The notes under the pieces: model-generated
Told to the model about the DNA's origin: nothing
What the model saw: the letters and a program-made list of their open reading frames with translations, nothing else
The model's database searches: none
Made by a program: the position numbers and the translations under genes
Shown here: one piece after another, positions 17,420 through 31,604 of the stretch
Layout: each line of letters opens with the position of its first letter
Numbering within the stretch: position 1 is the stretch's first letter
NCBI RefSeq assembly: GCF_900091475.1
Contig: NZ_FMIB01000002.1
Span: forward strand, 992,001 to 1,056,000
Length of the DNA stretch: 64,000 nucleotides
Direction: 5' to 3'
Source of the DNA: Micromonospora chersina
GTDB taxonomy: Bacteria; Actinomycetota; Actinomycetes; Mycobacteriales; Micromonosporaceae

Positions 17420-18682
17420 GTGTACCCAGCGGCGAAGGTTCGCACCGCTCTGGCGGCCGGGACGCTCGGCCTTGCGATGGTCGCCTGCCAGTCGCCACGC
17501 GCCTCCGCGCCCCGGCCGTCCACCCCTGATGCGACTCGCTCAATCCGGTCCGCGCCCAGTGGTTCGGCTGGCGGATGGGCGGCTTCGCCGTCCGCATCGA
17601 CCGCGCCGCCGTCCACCAGGGTCCAGGGGCCGGCGGGTCCGGTACGGTCCGTGCCCGCGCCGACCAGGTCGGCCGGCCTTACCAGGCGCCAACTGGCCGG
17701 GCAGCGGATCATCTACTCCTATCCCGGGTTGACACCACCGGCGAGCCTGCTGAGGATCATCCGCGCCGGTGAGGCCGCCGGGGTGATCTTCTTCGGGGAG
17801 AACATCGCCGGCACCGCCCAGATCAGCAATGTGATCGCCCAGTTGCGACGAGCCCAGGCGCAGAGCCCGGTCCACGTGCCGCTGCTGCTGATGGCGGACC
17901 AGGAGGGTGGCCTGATCCGGCGGCTGCCGGGGGCGCCCATGCGGTCGGAGAAGCAGATCGGCCAGTCCGCTGATCCGGTGACCGCAGCGGCCGCGGCGGG
18001 CACCGGAGCCGGCCGCACCCTTGCCACGGTGGGCATGAACGTGAACCTCGCCCCGGTTCTCGACGTCTACTCCACTGCGGGCAACTTCATCGACCAGTAC
18101 CAGCGCTCCTACAGCCCGAACCCCGGCACCGTCGCGCCCCTGGGGCGGGCGTTCATCGCCGCCCAGCAGCGCACCGGCGTGGCCGCCACCGCCAAGCACT
18201 TCCCCGGACTGGGATGGGCGGCAACGGCCCAGAACACCGACACCGGGCCGGTCACCCTGTCCCAGTCGCTGGCCAGGTTGCGCGGCACCGACGAATTCCC
18301 GTACTCGGCCGCCGTCGCCATCGGCGTCGACCTCGTCATGGTGTCCTGGGCCACCTACCCGGCGCTGGACCCGAACCGCCCAGCAGGCCTGTCACCGACC
18401 GTGGTCGGGCAAGAGTTGCGCGGCCGCATCGGGTTCACCGGGGTGACCATCACCGACGCCCTGGAAGCCGCTGCGCTGGCGCACTACGGCAGCACCGGCC
18501 AGCGTGCGGTCGCCGCCGCGACCGCCGGCATGGACCTGATCCTGTGCTCCGCCCGTGACGTCAGCCAGGGCAAAGCCGCCACCGACGCCCTGGTCAAGGC
18601 CCAGGCCGGGGGCCAGCTCGACTCCACCGGCTTCATCGCCGCGGCGGATCGGATCGCCGCCCTGCGGGCCCATCTCCACTGA
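17420..18682 (+). CDS. Glycoside hydrolase family 3 lipoprotein, NagZ-like
   Basis: The protein is 420 residues. The GTG at 17420 has GGAGG 6-10 bases upstream. The signal peptide ends in lipobox LAMVAC (Cys ~23), and a Ser/Pro/Thr-rich linker runs to ~88. The GH3 N-terminal TIM barrel follows: GVIFFGENI, MADQEGGLIRRLPGAP (~159-173), MNVNLAPVLDV, the KHFPG loop (~259-263) and VTITDALE with the probable nucleophile Asp. In canonical NagZ the KHFPG loop continues GHGDT with the catalytic His; here it reads GLGWAATAQNTDTG, as in many actinomycete paralogues. It probably removes beta-linked N-acetylhexosamine from cell-wall fragments or chitooligomers. Confidence 0.85.
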   Translation: MYPAAKVRTALAAGTLGLAMVACQSPRASAPRPSTPDATRSIRSAPSGSAGGWAASPSASTAPPSTRVQGPAGPVRSVPAPTRSAGLTRRQLAGQRIIYSYPGLTPPASLLRIIRAGEAAGVIFFGENIAGTAQISNVIAQLRRAQAQSPVHVPLLLMADQEGGLIRRLPGAPMRSEKQIGQSADPVTAAAAAGTGAGRTLATVGMNVNLAPVLDVYSTAGNFIDQYQRSYSPNPGTVAPLGRAFIAAQQRTGVAATAKHFPGLGWAATAQNTDTGPVTLSQSLARLRGTDEFPYSAAVAIGVDLVMVSWATYPALDPNRPAGLSPTVVGQELRGRIGFTGVTITDALEAAALAHYGSTGQRAVAAATAGMDLILCSARDVSQGKAATDALVKAQAGGQLDSTGFIAAADRIAALRAHLH

Positions 18683-19003
18683 CTTCCCGTGAGGCTTTGC
18701 CCGGGATTGGACACCGCGTTGTGCCGCCAACGGTCGCAGGTCGCCGGCCTTATGGGTCACTTCATGTGGGTGGCACCGCTTGTAGCTGTCGGCTACCGGC
18801 TTGCCAGGTATCAAAGACCCGGACGGAGCCTCGGATGGCGATGGGCAGCGATCGCGGCGACCGCGCGACTCGCGGCATGAGAGTGAGGCTGATCTGGGCT
18901 GGATTGAAGTCGGCCGGAGTTGTCGTATCCGGGCCGCGTCGTTCGTAGCTACGGTGAGAGGCGGTCCACGAAGGCGCCGTCACGACCACAGGAGCTGCCA
19001 CCG
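18683..19003. other. Intergenic, nothing recognised
   Basis: These 321 bases lie before the SCO6745-type gene. No motifs were found apart from the AGGAGC ribosome-binding site near 18990. Confidence 0.4.
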
Positions 19004-19828
19004 ATGACGCACCCACTGGCCAAGGTCCACCGCATGTTCGAGCTGGTCGAGCCGATCGCCACCGTCACCTTCTCCGAGGTGCCGAACGAGGCGTTCCTGG
19101 CCTTGGGTATGCGCAACTACTGGGACGGGTACTTCGCGGGCCGGGCCGCGCCGCTGGGTCTGGCGCCGGCCGAGGTGGTGCACGCGGTCTTCTACAACTT
19201 CGCCGACGGCGAGGTGGCGCGCCACATCCCGTGGGTCTGGGGGAAGATCACCCCGCAGGAGGCGATCGCGGTGCGCGAGCGGGGCAGCACGGCAGCGCTG
19301 CGGCAGAGGATCGGGCAGCTCGCCGACTCCCCCGCTCTGGTGCGGGCCGCCGACCTGGCCACCCGAGCAGCGGTCAGCGCGCCGACCGAGGGCCGCGCGC
19401 TGTACGCAGGCCTGCGGGCGCTCGACGTGCCCGCCGAGCCGGTGGCCAGGCTCTGGCACGCGGCGACGCTGCTGCGGGAGCACCGCGGGGACGGCCACAA
19501 CGTCGCTCTCCTCGCCCACGGCATCGGCGGCACCGAAGCCCACGTGCTGCTCGCCCTCTCCCTCGGCATGCGGGCGCAGGAGTTCGGCCGCACCCACCAC
19601 CTGCCCACGGCACAGCTCGCCGCTGTCGTCGACGGTATGCGCCGCCGCGGCCTCGTGGACGCCGCCGGCGGGTTCACCGACGCCGGCCGCCAGACCAAGG
19701 AGCGAATCGAGGCCCTCACCGACGAGCTGGCCGCACCGGCGTACGACGTACTCACCGCCGACGAGCTCGACGAGCTGATCGCGGGGCTCGAGCCGATCGC
19801 CGCCGCGACACAGGAAACCGACCACTGA
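19004..19828 (+). CDS. SCO6745 family (SalK-like) protein
   Basis: The protein is 274 residues and all-helical. Signatures: RMFELVEPIATVTFSEVPNE, ALGMRNYWDGYFAGRAAPLG, VVHAVFYNFADGEVARHIPW and a C-terminal winged-helix-like segment GLVDAAGGFTDAGRQTKERIE. It matches the helical proteins called SCO6745 or SalK in actinomycete annotations, whose role is unknown. The C-terminal part looks like a DNA-binding winged helix, so a regulator is possible. ATG 19004 follows AGGAGC. Monocistronic. Confidence 0.8.
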   Translation: MTHPLAKVHRMFELVEPIATVTFSEVPNEAFLALGMRNYWDGYFAGRAAPLGLAPAEVVHAVFYNFADGEVARHIPWVWGKITPQEAIAVRERGSTAALRQRIGQLADSPALVRAADLATRAAVSAPTEGRALYAGLRALDVPAEPVARLWHAATLLREHRGDGHNVALLAHGIGGTEAHVLLALSLGMRAQEFGRTHHLPTAQLAAVVDGMRRRGLVDAAGGFTDAGRQTKERIEALTDELAAPAYDVLTADELDELIAGLEPIAAATQETDH

Positions 19829-19941
19829 GCGGGCGCATCAGACGACGGCCAGGAGATCGCCCTGGACGAGAGCCGGACTTGTCAGCTGTTTACCGCCGGC
19901 CCCACCGCCAACCCACCCCCGCTCACCTGATCGCCGACGCT

Positions 19942-19974
19942 GGTGCCTGACCCACTCTGCGCGGGTCAGGCACC
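19942..19974 (-). terminator. Terminator of the GH29-lectin-GH59 operon
   Basis: A perfect 12-bp stem GGTGCCTGACCC / GGGTCAGGCACC (19942-19953 and 19963-19974) with a 9-nt loop sits 14 bases past the GH59 stop. Confidence 0.7.
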
Positions 19975-19988
19975 CGGCCAGGGTCGGC

Positions 19989-24971
<4,983 letters not shown>

Positions 24972-25040
24972 GGCAGGTCCTCTCGGACGGAATTCGGTCG
25001 GTGGGGGGCGGGTGGTGCGGTCCAATGTCTCTCGGGGTGG

Positions 25041-25054
25041 TGTTAGCGCTAACA
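25041..25054. promoter_or_regulatory. LacI-family operator palindrome
   Basis: TGTTAGCGCTAACA is a perfect 14-bp palindrome with the central CG of LacI/GalR-type operators. It lies 70 bases upstream of the GH29 start, suited to repress the glycosidase operon until an inducing sugar appears. No LacI regulator gene is in the window. Confidence 0.75.
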
Positions 25055-25573
25055 ACATCCGGCCGGTGGCGCCGGTTGTCGATCTGAGGACGGGGGGGCT
25101 CGACGTAGGACGTCTGATGACTCAGCAGACTGCCAGAATGCTCACGAGCATTCAAGAGGATCGTTTTCTAATTCGGCCTGTCCGGTGTGGTGAGTCGATC
25201 GGCAGGCCGGCGCCGACCGGCAGAACAAAGCGTTCATAACAGTTTTCCGGCGGTTTATTTGACACCGCGGCAGCCCTCATGTCCCGCAGGCGTACTCCGA
25301 CGATCGCCGACCCCTGTGGATCAGGTGAGAGCAATAGCCACGTGAAAGAGTTGCTACGCCGAGCTACCAGATCAGACCTGGCCGCCGCGGCGGACCCGCG
25401 CCGGCAGCGGCTGCTCGAGCTGGGGCAGACACCCGCCGGTAGCCGCGAGGATTACGTAGGCATCTCACCGCCTGGGCGCGCGGCGGGTCGGATATCAGCC
25501 GCCGGAATCCCTACCGACTCCGCCGCGGCGGATCCTCGAGCGGTACACCGATGCAGCATGGCACCTCAAGCAG
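25055..25573. other. Intergenic between operon promoter and terminator
   Basis: About 520 bases are without a credible gene. A relatively AT-rich patch around 25225-25260 (CGTTCATAACAGTTTTCC) could be a remote promoter. Confidence 0.4.
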
Positions 25574-25602
25574 TGTTAGCCGTCACCGAAGGTGACGGCT
25601 AA
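25574..25602 (-). terminator. 13-bp hairpin with UUCG-type loop
   Basis: GTTAGCCGTCACC and its exact complement flank a 3-nt gap. On the minus strand the loop reads C-TTCG-G, an extra-stable tetraloop. It lies 46 bases after the stop of the small membrane gene at 25649. Confidence 0.65.
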
Positions 25603-25648
25603 CAGACCTGGCGCGGTACCGGCGCCGGAGTGTCGACGATCTGGCAGG

Positions 25649-25816
25649 TCAGGTGACCCCGACGTTCAGGTAGAAGTGGCCGAGCTTGAGCGAGAGCGAG
25701 GCGCCTCCGAAGTGGTGAATGAGCAGCGCCAACAGGATGACGATCAAGATGCAGACGACGAGCCAGATCAGGAACCACACGAACCCTGGGATCCCGTAAC
25801 GACCGACGCGAGCCAT
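25649..25816 (-). CDS. Single-helix small membrane protein (55 aa)
   Basis: The protein starts MARVGRYGIPGFVWFLIW and contains one long hydrophobic helix (~11-34), then a His-His and a short beta-prone tail ending LNVGVT. The ATG at 25816 gives a compact protein; the upstream in-frame extension is charged and unlike coding sequence. The stable hairpin right behind it supports a real transcript. No known family; perhaps a stress-related membrane peptide. Confidence 0.55.
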   Translation of the reverse strand: MARVGRYGIPGFVWFLIWLVVCILIVILLALLIHHFGGASLSLKLGHFYLNVGVT

Positions 25817-26472
25817 CAGGCCCGCCCCCTCGCGGTCGGCGCTGCGACACGCGCCGCCACGCATGGACGTGTCGGCTGTCGATTACTGCACCCGACGCCA
25901 ACGGACGTATCCATACAGCCTCCTTCATCAAGGTGTCCGCGAAATTTCCCTACCGAGGCGCGCGTCAAACTGGGACGGAGGAGCCCTGATCCTGTCCAGC
26001 GGCTCAGGCGTGTCAGAGCCCCCCCGAACTGGCGTCCGCGCCGCGTGACTTCCTGCACGACGAACGCACGCATCCGCCGCCGATCGCCTGCGTCCGTCCC
26101 ACGCTCTGCCGGCCCAGCAGACATCGAGGTTGGCGGCCCGACGCGCGAACGAGCCCCGCTTCCAGCGGAGTTTGCGTCATGCGCTTCTGACGCCACCTTT
26201 GCGCCGGTTGGCTTCGGGGCCGCGGCTCCGAGCAATGCTCGATCGCCCTGGAGCGCCTCTATATGCGTAGTGCGCCGTACCGGTCGAGGAGGATCAGCAC
26301 TCCCGTGTGCGACCACGGGAGGTGAACGTGGCCGGCGGACATAGCAGCCGTCCCGCCGAGCCCTCGCGAACGCCGTAACTGATTGCCCGGCATGCACACG
26401 GGCGCGGTCGCCCGCTCATGCCTGGATCGACCGTGCCCGGCACGCTGGCCCGGCTTTGTTCCAATCGTGGGA
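25817..26472. other. Intergenic, nothing recognised
   Basis: About 650 bases have lower GC than the surroundings and only low-complexity frames. No RNA gene or repeat was recognised. Confidence 0.4.
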
Positions 26473-27285
26473 TCAGCCGCGGGTTCGGATCTGGCTGAGC
26501 CACTCGGCGCCCAGCCGGCGTCCCTCCGGAAGCCGGTCGTCCCGGTCCCAGCGCCACGTGGTGGCCATTGCCAGCGTGAGCGTCCGGCAGTCGCGCAGCA
26601 GGTCGTGGTCGAGACCCGGATAGTGCCCGGCTACTTCCTCGGGCGCGTGCGCGAGATCGAATTCGACCGGTCCCCGGCAGCAGGTCTCCAGATCGATGAA
26701 CAGTGGTCCCGTCCTCGTCGGCAGCAGATTGCCTGGGTGTGGCTCGCCGTGCAGGATCTGCTCGGCGCGGTCGCGTCCGGCGACGGCGTGGCGAAGCCGG
26801 CGCAGGGTCGAGTCGAGAAGCTCACGGTCGGCGTCAACAAGGTCGGGCGTACGGTCGCGGTCGGCCACCAGCCGCTGTGCCTGCTCGACGCGGTCCGTGA
26901 AGTGCGGCGTCGGCGTGCGAAGGTCGCGCATGCCGGCGTGCAGCCGCAGGAGCGTCGCGGCGTAGTCGCCCGGCGTGATCGTGCGAGTGGACGGCTCGTA
27001 GTGGCTCCACAGCGTGACCGTGTAGCCGTCCTGTTCGTAGGGGCGCGGCTGCACGCGAGGGTCGAGAACCGCCACCGGGCTTCCAGCGGCGGTCAGCCGT
27101 TGCGCGAGCTCGATCTCGAACTGGGCGACGAGGTCTTCCGCCGGTGAGACCCGGGCCACCACGTCACACGGCAGCAGGCGCAGCGTGATCCGGTTCGATT
27201 CCTGAAGAATGATGGCGTCCTGGCTCGGCAAACCGAGCGACGACGCGATCGATCGGGCCGCGGCCACGGCATGCGTCGTCGCCAA
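26473..27285 (-). CDS. Aminoglycoside phosphotransferase-family kinase
   Basis: The protein is about 270 residues. The APH fold is shown by LLPCDVVARVSP (nucleotide-binding strand), LHGEPHPGNLLPT (the Brenner-type catalytic motif; the usual HGD is HGE here) and PLFIDLETCCRGPVEFDLAH (the metal-binding Asp motif). The HGD-to-HGE change touches the catalytic Asp position and may lower or alter activity, though H-G-E variants occur in small-molecule kinases of this fold. Start TTG 27285 or GTG 27267. The substrate is unknown, and drug resistance should not be assumed. Confidence 0.75.
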   Translation of the reverse strand: MATTHAVAAARSIASSLGLPSQDAIILQESNRITLRLLPCDVVARVSPAEDLVAQFEIELAQRLTAAGSPVAVLDPRVQPRPYEQDGYTVTLWSHYEPSTRTITPGDYAATLLRLHAGMRDLRTPTPHFTDRVEQAQRLVADRDRTPDLVDADRELLDSTLRRLRHAVAGRDRAEQILHGEPHPGNLLPTRTGPLFIDLETCCRGPVEFDLAHAPEEVAGHYPGLDHDLLRDCRTLTLAMATTWRWDRDDRLPEGRRLGAEWLSQIRTRG

Positions 27286-27537
27286 CTCAGTCTCCGCACG
27301 GCGGGATCTCGGCGGCGGCCGGTGGGCCATCGACCGTCGCGATTGGCGAGGCGGCGGAGCGCATGGCCCAGTGTCGCGATGGTACGGCGTAGCCGATGAG
27401 CATATCGTCGAGATCGAGCGGGACCAGCGGCACGCGGTCGACCCTAAGCGCCAGCGGGGCGAAGGCCGAGCCATTTGCGGAGACGAGAGAAGTCCTGTCG
27501 GTGCCGCTCGGATGACGTCCCCGCCCGGCTCGCCCGG

Positions 27538-28056
27538 ATGACAAGCACGTATGGTCCGGGCATGATCGAATCCCAACGCGAAGCCGTGCCGCGCAACGAC
27601 GGTGGGGAGCTCGACACATCCCTCGCCTTCTTGTCCTTCGCTCGATCGTGCGTGCTGAAGAAGGTCGCTGGGCTGAACGAGGAGCAGCTGCGGCGCCGGC
27701 TGGTCGTCTCCGACACCACGCTGCTGGGCCTGGTCCAGCACCTGACCGACGCCGAACGGTACTGGTTCGGCTACACGTTCGCCGGCGACCCGCGCTACGC
27801 CGACGTCGACTTCGATATGGTGGTCGAGCCGGACCGGTCCCCGGATCACATCATCGCCGGCTACCGGGCGGCGATCGCCGACAGCGACGCTTACCTCATC
27901 GCAGCCGCTGGCCCCGACGTCCTCACCGCGCAGCCGGTCGGTGACGCGCCTCGTACGCTTCGCTGGGTGCTCGCCCACATGACGAGCGAGACCATCCGGC
28001 ATGCCGGTCACGCCGACATCCTGCGAGAGCTCATCGACGGTGCCACCGGCCGGTAG
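27538..28056 (+). CDS. DinB-family protein (DUF664)
   Basis: It has 172 residues from ATG 27538, or 164 from ATG 27562. The four-helix DinB bundle is visible: LDTSLAFLSFARSCVLKKVA, LGLVQHLTDAERYWF (first His of the metal triad), PDHIIAGYRAAIADSD, and LRWVLAHMTSETIRHAGHAD with the second and third His (HxxxEtxxHAGH). The triad His-His-His is complete. Members include bacillithiol/mycothiol-dependent transferases, which would suit a mycothiol-making actinomycete. The reaction is unknown. Confidence 0.8.
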   Translation: MTSTYGPGMIESQREAVPRNDGGELDTSLAFLSFARSCVLKKVAGLNEEQLRRRLVVSDTTLLGLVQHLTDAERYWFGYTFAGDPRYADVDFDMVVEPDRSPDHIIAGYRAAIADSDAYLIAAAGPDVLTAQPVGDAPRTLRWVLAHMTSETIRHAGHADILRELIDGATGR

Positions 28057-28273
28057 GAGATCACGATTCGGAGCCGTACCCCATCCGGCGCGATGAAGCC
28101 TCGAGCTGTCGGAGACCAGAAGGGTCGGCCAGGTGACGGTGAGGAACGCAGGGATCTGCCGCTTCCAGGGCTGTCGGTGACGAGCGGAGACCTCACACTC
28201 CGCAAGCGTCACCAGCTCGCCAGACTCGACGAAGGGGCTTGTCGGGAGGGTAGGCCGTTGGCCCTTCTGCTGT

Positions 28274-28621
28274 TCAGCGGTGGCTGACGACGTTGACCAC
28301 CTTGCCGTCCGGGTCGCGGACGAAGAAGCGCCGGACACCCCACTGCTCGTCGGTGATCGGGTGCACGATCTCCGCGCCCGTCGCGCGTACGGCCTCGTAG
28401 GCGGCGTCGACGTCATCGACCTCGACGCTGAGGTCCGGGTTGACGGAGGCCGCGGCATCTTTGGTGATGAGGATGACCTGGGCGGTGGGGTTGGACGGTG
28501 AGACCAGGTTGACCACCCAGCCCAGGTTCATCTCCTCGCGAAAGCCCAGAAGCTGGTAGAAGCCGCTGCTCGCGACCGGGTCGGCGGTTGTGATGTCGGG
28601 CACGGCACGGCGGATCGTCAT
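28274..28621 (-). CDS. VOC (glyoxalase/bleomycin-resistance) family protein
   Basis: This 115-residue single VOC module has IRRAVPDITTADPVASSGFY at the N-terminus, FYQLLGFREEMNLGW, and the C-terminal RFFVRDPDGKVVNVVSH strand. A dimer of such modules makes a metal-dependent enzyme or a binding protein. The ATG at 28621 is chosen; one codon block upstream offers another. The substrate is unknown. Confidence 0.8.
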   Translation of the reverse strand: MTIRRAVPDITTADPVASSGFYQLLGFREEMNLGWVVNLVSPSNPTAQVILITKDAAASVNPDLSVEVDDVDAAYEAVRATGAEIVHPITDEQWGVRRFFVRDPDGKVVNVVSHR

Positions 28622-28952
28622 GCCGGATTCTGGCATGCGAAGTTCGGGCTCGTACGGGTAGTGGCCCCGCTCACCAGGCGCCAGGGCGGATGTGGCGGAG
28701 CGCTCAAACCTTGGCGTGCCGCGGCATCGTGATCTGCCGCTTATCGGCCGCCCGCCTCTGCATCCCAGCCAGCAGTGCGCGGCGGCGGCCTTGAGGCTTC
28801 GCACCTGTTCGACCTTGCGCTCGGCGTCCTGCCGTCGGGCTGTCGAACAGACGCGGGATGCATCGGAGACCGCGCGGTGCGTACAGTTCCGGGTCGGACT
28901 TGGGGTGGGCCGGGTAGATCCGGCGCAGGGAACGGGACGAGACAGCGACAGA
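28622..28952. other. Intergenic between divergent genes
   Basis: These 331 bases contain no recognised frame. They probably hold the promoters of the VOC gene and the SDR gene. Confidence 0.4.
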
Positions 28953-30410
28953 ATGACGGCGGACAACATCACCGAAACCGGTCAACACGGCATTGACCGC
29001 GAACGGCTGGAGACCTGTCTCAGCGTCTTCGAGGCGTTGGAGGATCTGCCTCCCGATCACCCCGACGTGGTGCGGGTGCAACGGGCCACCGCGAAGCTCT
29101 ACAAGGTGATCAAGCAGCGACGACGCCAGGGACGGCGGGATGCCATCGTGGCGGCCGACCGCGCGGTGACGGCGGCCACCGCCACCGGCGCCCCGGGCCG
29201 GATCGACGACGAGACCCAGGGCATCCCGCTCGCCTCCCCCACCGCCGGTGCCACGGCCGGCTTCCTGCACAATCCGCGCGGCTGCTACGTCTGCAAGCAG
29301 CGTTACCGCGAGGTGGACGCCTTCTACCATCAGCTCTGCCCGCCCTGCGCCGCGCTCAACCGGGAGCGTCGGAACGCCCGCACCGACCTCACTGGCCGGC
29401 GTGCGCTGCTCACCGGCGGCCGAGCCAAGATCGGCATGTACATCGCGCTGCGACTGCTGCGCGACGGCGCGCACACCACGGTAACCACCCGGTTCCCGCA
29501 CGACGCGGTCCGACGATTCGCCGCGATGCCGGACAGCGGGGACTGGCTGCACCGCCTGCGGATCGTCGGGATCGACCTGCGCGACCCCGCCCAGGTGATC
29601 GCCCTCGCCGACTCGGTCAGCGCTCAGGGACCACTCGACATCCTGATCAACAATGCGGCGCAGACCGTCCGCCGCACGCCAGGGGCATACGCGCAGCTCG
29701 TCGCCGCGGAGGCGGCGGCCCTGCCGGACGGCCCCTTGCCGGAGCTGATCACGTTCGCCAAACCTGCCGGCCAGGGCGACCCGGCGAGCCTGATCGCCTC
29801 GCCGCAGTCGACCCCGGTCACCCCACAGGCGCTCACCGCGCTGGCCCTGACCAGCGGCTCCGCCTCGCCGGAACGGATCGCTGCGGCCACCGCCATCGAC
29901 GCCGGCGGTCTGGTCCCGGACCTCGACCCGGTCAACAGCTGGGTGCAGCGGGTGCACGAGGTGGACCCGGTCGAGCTGCTCGAAGTGCAGCTGTGCAACG
30001 TGACCGCGCCGTTCGTGCTGGTCAGCCGACTGCGACCGGCGATGGCCGCAGCGACCGCCCGCCGTAAGTACGTGGTGAACGTATCGGCGATGGAAGGCCA
30101 GTTCGCCCGCGGCTACAAGGGGCCGGGGCACCCGCACACCAACATGGCCAAGGCCGCGCTGAACATGCTGACCCGGACCAGCGCCCAGGAGATGCTGGCC
30201 GACGGCATCCTGATGACCAGCGTCGACACCGGCTGGATCACCGACGAGCGGCCCCACCCGACGAAGATGCGGCTGGCGGACGCGGGCTTCCACGCCCCGC
30301 TGGACCTGGTCGACGGCGCGGCCCGGGTCTACGACCCGATCGTCCGCGGCGAACAGGGCGAAGACCTGTACGGCTGCTTCCTGAAGGACTACGCGCCCTG
30401 CGCCTGGTGA
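28953..30410 (+). CDS. Unusual SDR with N-terminal helical domain and zinc ribbon
   Basis: The protein is 485 residues. Residues 1-75 form a charged helical domain. Residues ~109-133 are a zinc ribbon with paired cysteines (CYVC at 111-114 and CPPC at 129-132). A Rossmann fold follows, with the nucleotide-binding loop TGGRAKIGMY (~154-163), NNAAQT and the catalytic-strand Ser in VNVSAMEG. The usual Tyr-x3-Lys is changed: the active-site helix reads HPHTNMAKAALNML, keeping Lys but with Thr in the Tyr place. A large insertion (~240-345) precedes it. ATG 28953 starts the similarity. It could be a binding or regulatory protein rather than a dehydrogenase. Confidence 0.75.
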   Translation: MTADNITETGQHGIDRERLETCLSVFEALEDLPPDHPDVVRVQRATAKLYKVIKQRRRQGRRDAIVAADRAVTAATATGAPGRIDDETQGIPLASPTAGATAGFLHNPRGCYVCKQRYREVDAFYHQLCPPCAALNRERRNARTDLTGRRALLTGGRAKIGMYIALRLLRDGAHTTVTTRFPHDAVRRFAAMPDSGDWLHRLRIVGIDLRDPAQVIALADSVSAQGPLDILINNAAQTVRRTPGAYAQLVAAEAAALPDGPLPELITFAKPAGQGDPASLIASPQSTPVTPQALTALALTSGSASPERIAAATAIDAGGLVPDLDPVNSWVQRVHEVDPVELLEVQLCNVTAPFVLVSRLRPAMAAATARRKYVVNVSAMEGQFARGYKGPGHPHTNMAKAALNMLTRTSAQEMLADGILMTSVDTGWITDERPHPTKMRLADAGFHAPLDLVDGAARVYDPIVRGEQGEDLYGCFLKDYAPCAW

Positions 30411-30929
30411 TCAGCGCGCCCACCCCCCGTCGGCCGCCCAGGCTCAGGCCGCCACGGTCAGCCCCGTCGCCCGTCCACCACCGTCCAAGCTGCGGTGGCT
30501 GGTGCAGCGTGGCGTTCAACGGGGCCGCGACACTGCCCCCCCCCCCCGGCGCTCATCGGCCAACTCGTCGGTATTGAACCAGGTCACCGGAGCGTCAAGC
30601 TGGGTAAGCGCCTCGTCGAGCCGGCCGACGGTGGCCAACAGGCGAGCGCCGGCAACCCGGACCGCTCCGGGTACGACGACGACGCCGGCTCGCATGCGTG
30701 GCTGTACATCGACGCCGAGCCGACATGCATGCCGCGATCGGCGCCACCGGCCGACACGGTGTCTGCCTACATCGACAACCTCTGACATATCCGCGAACCT
30801 TGCGGTGCCCGCCAGCAGCGCACTCCTCACGGCATCCGCTCACAGCCGCGGTTCAGGGCGCCGCCTCACCGGTCGCTGAGCTACCGGATCTGCCGATGAC
30901 AGCGGGTCACGACCCCGTACGTTGACGCC
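30411..30929. other. Intergenic with a 12-base C tract
   Basis: These 519 bases hold no convincing gene. 30536-30547 is an uninterrupted run of twelve C. A minus-strand frame at 30516-30830 has a few plausible segments (VVVVPGAVRVAGARLLATVG) but no motif and no start signal. Confidence 0.4.
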
Positions 30930-31313
30930 ATGGCGACTTTCTGGACCTTGGGATGCGATGCCTACGATCCGCAACGGATCGCTGCTTTCTGGGCGCTGGC
31001 CCTCGGCTATGTCAAGGAGTCTGGCTTCGACGAGCTCGATAACGCGTCCATCGTCGACCCGGATGGCCGGGGCCCCGCCATTAGTTTCCTGAAGGTGCCC
31101 GAGGGCAAGTCCAGCAAGAACCGCATGCATATCGATGTTCGGGTGGCCGGTCCAGGTCCCTGGGACATGGTCGAGCGCGCCCGACTGATCCGGCAGAAGG
31201 TCCCCGAGTTGGTCGCCGCCGGCGCGACGGTGATCCGCGAGGTGTGGCACGGCGACGTGCTCGGCCACGTCGTCATGCAGGACCCCGAGGGCAACGAGTT
31301 CTGCGTCGCTTGA
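30930..31313 (+). CDS. VOC family protein (Glyoxalase_6 type)
   Basis: The protein is 127 residues. It starts with ATFWTLGCDAYDPQRIAAFW, the standard opening of Glyoxalase_6 proteins, with LALGYV, the central RMHIDVRV strand and the end HVVMQDPEGNEFCV. One VOC module pair fills the length. It would act as a small-molecule lyase/dioxygenase-like or binding protein; no substrate can be told. Monocistronic. Confidence 0.85.
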   Translation: MATFWTLGCDAYDPQRIAAFWALALGYVKESGFDELDNASIVDPDGRGPAISFLKVPEGKSSKNRMHIDVRVAGPGPWDMVERARLIRQKVPELVAAGATVIREVWHGDVLGHVVMQDPEGNEFCVA

Positions 31314-31534
31314 TGCCACGGCCGCCGTCCGCGTTCCGGTATCCGGAGCTGCCGCGTAGCGCTCGTCACGCAAGGCGACGAGCTTACGGGTGTACGCATC
31401 CGGACGCGCCGAGTACAGCGGAGGCAAGCACTCGTCCCTGCTCGTCCGGCCCTGGCCGTCACTGTTGATGTCAACAATGGAGGTAAATCCCCGCTGCTTC
31501 CCCGCCTCGCCGGCGCGCCTGGGTAGTTGAGTGC

Positions 31535-31581
31535 GGGCCTGGCGCGGAACGCAACCCTGAAGGGGCTTCCGCGCCAGGCCC
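31535..31581 (-). terminator. 15-bp hairpin behind the LamG gene
   Basis: GGGCCTGGCGCGGAA (31535-31549) and its exact complement (31567-31581) flank a 17-nt loop, 24 bases past the stop of the minus-strand LamG gene. It may serve the VOC gene on the other strand as well. Confidence 0.65.
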
Positions 31582-31604
31582 GGTAACGGTCTTCAGGCGT
31601 CGCT

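Noticed and set aside
26473..28458. A 661-codon frame containing the phosphotransferase
   Set aside because: Only the last ~270 codons have APH motifs; the upstream part lies antisense to the DinB gene and has no sense.
30516..30830. A possible minus-strand gene next to the C tract
   Set aside because: No start signal, no recognised motif, and the homopolymer makes the frame unreliable.
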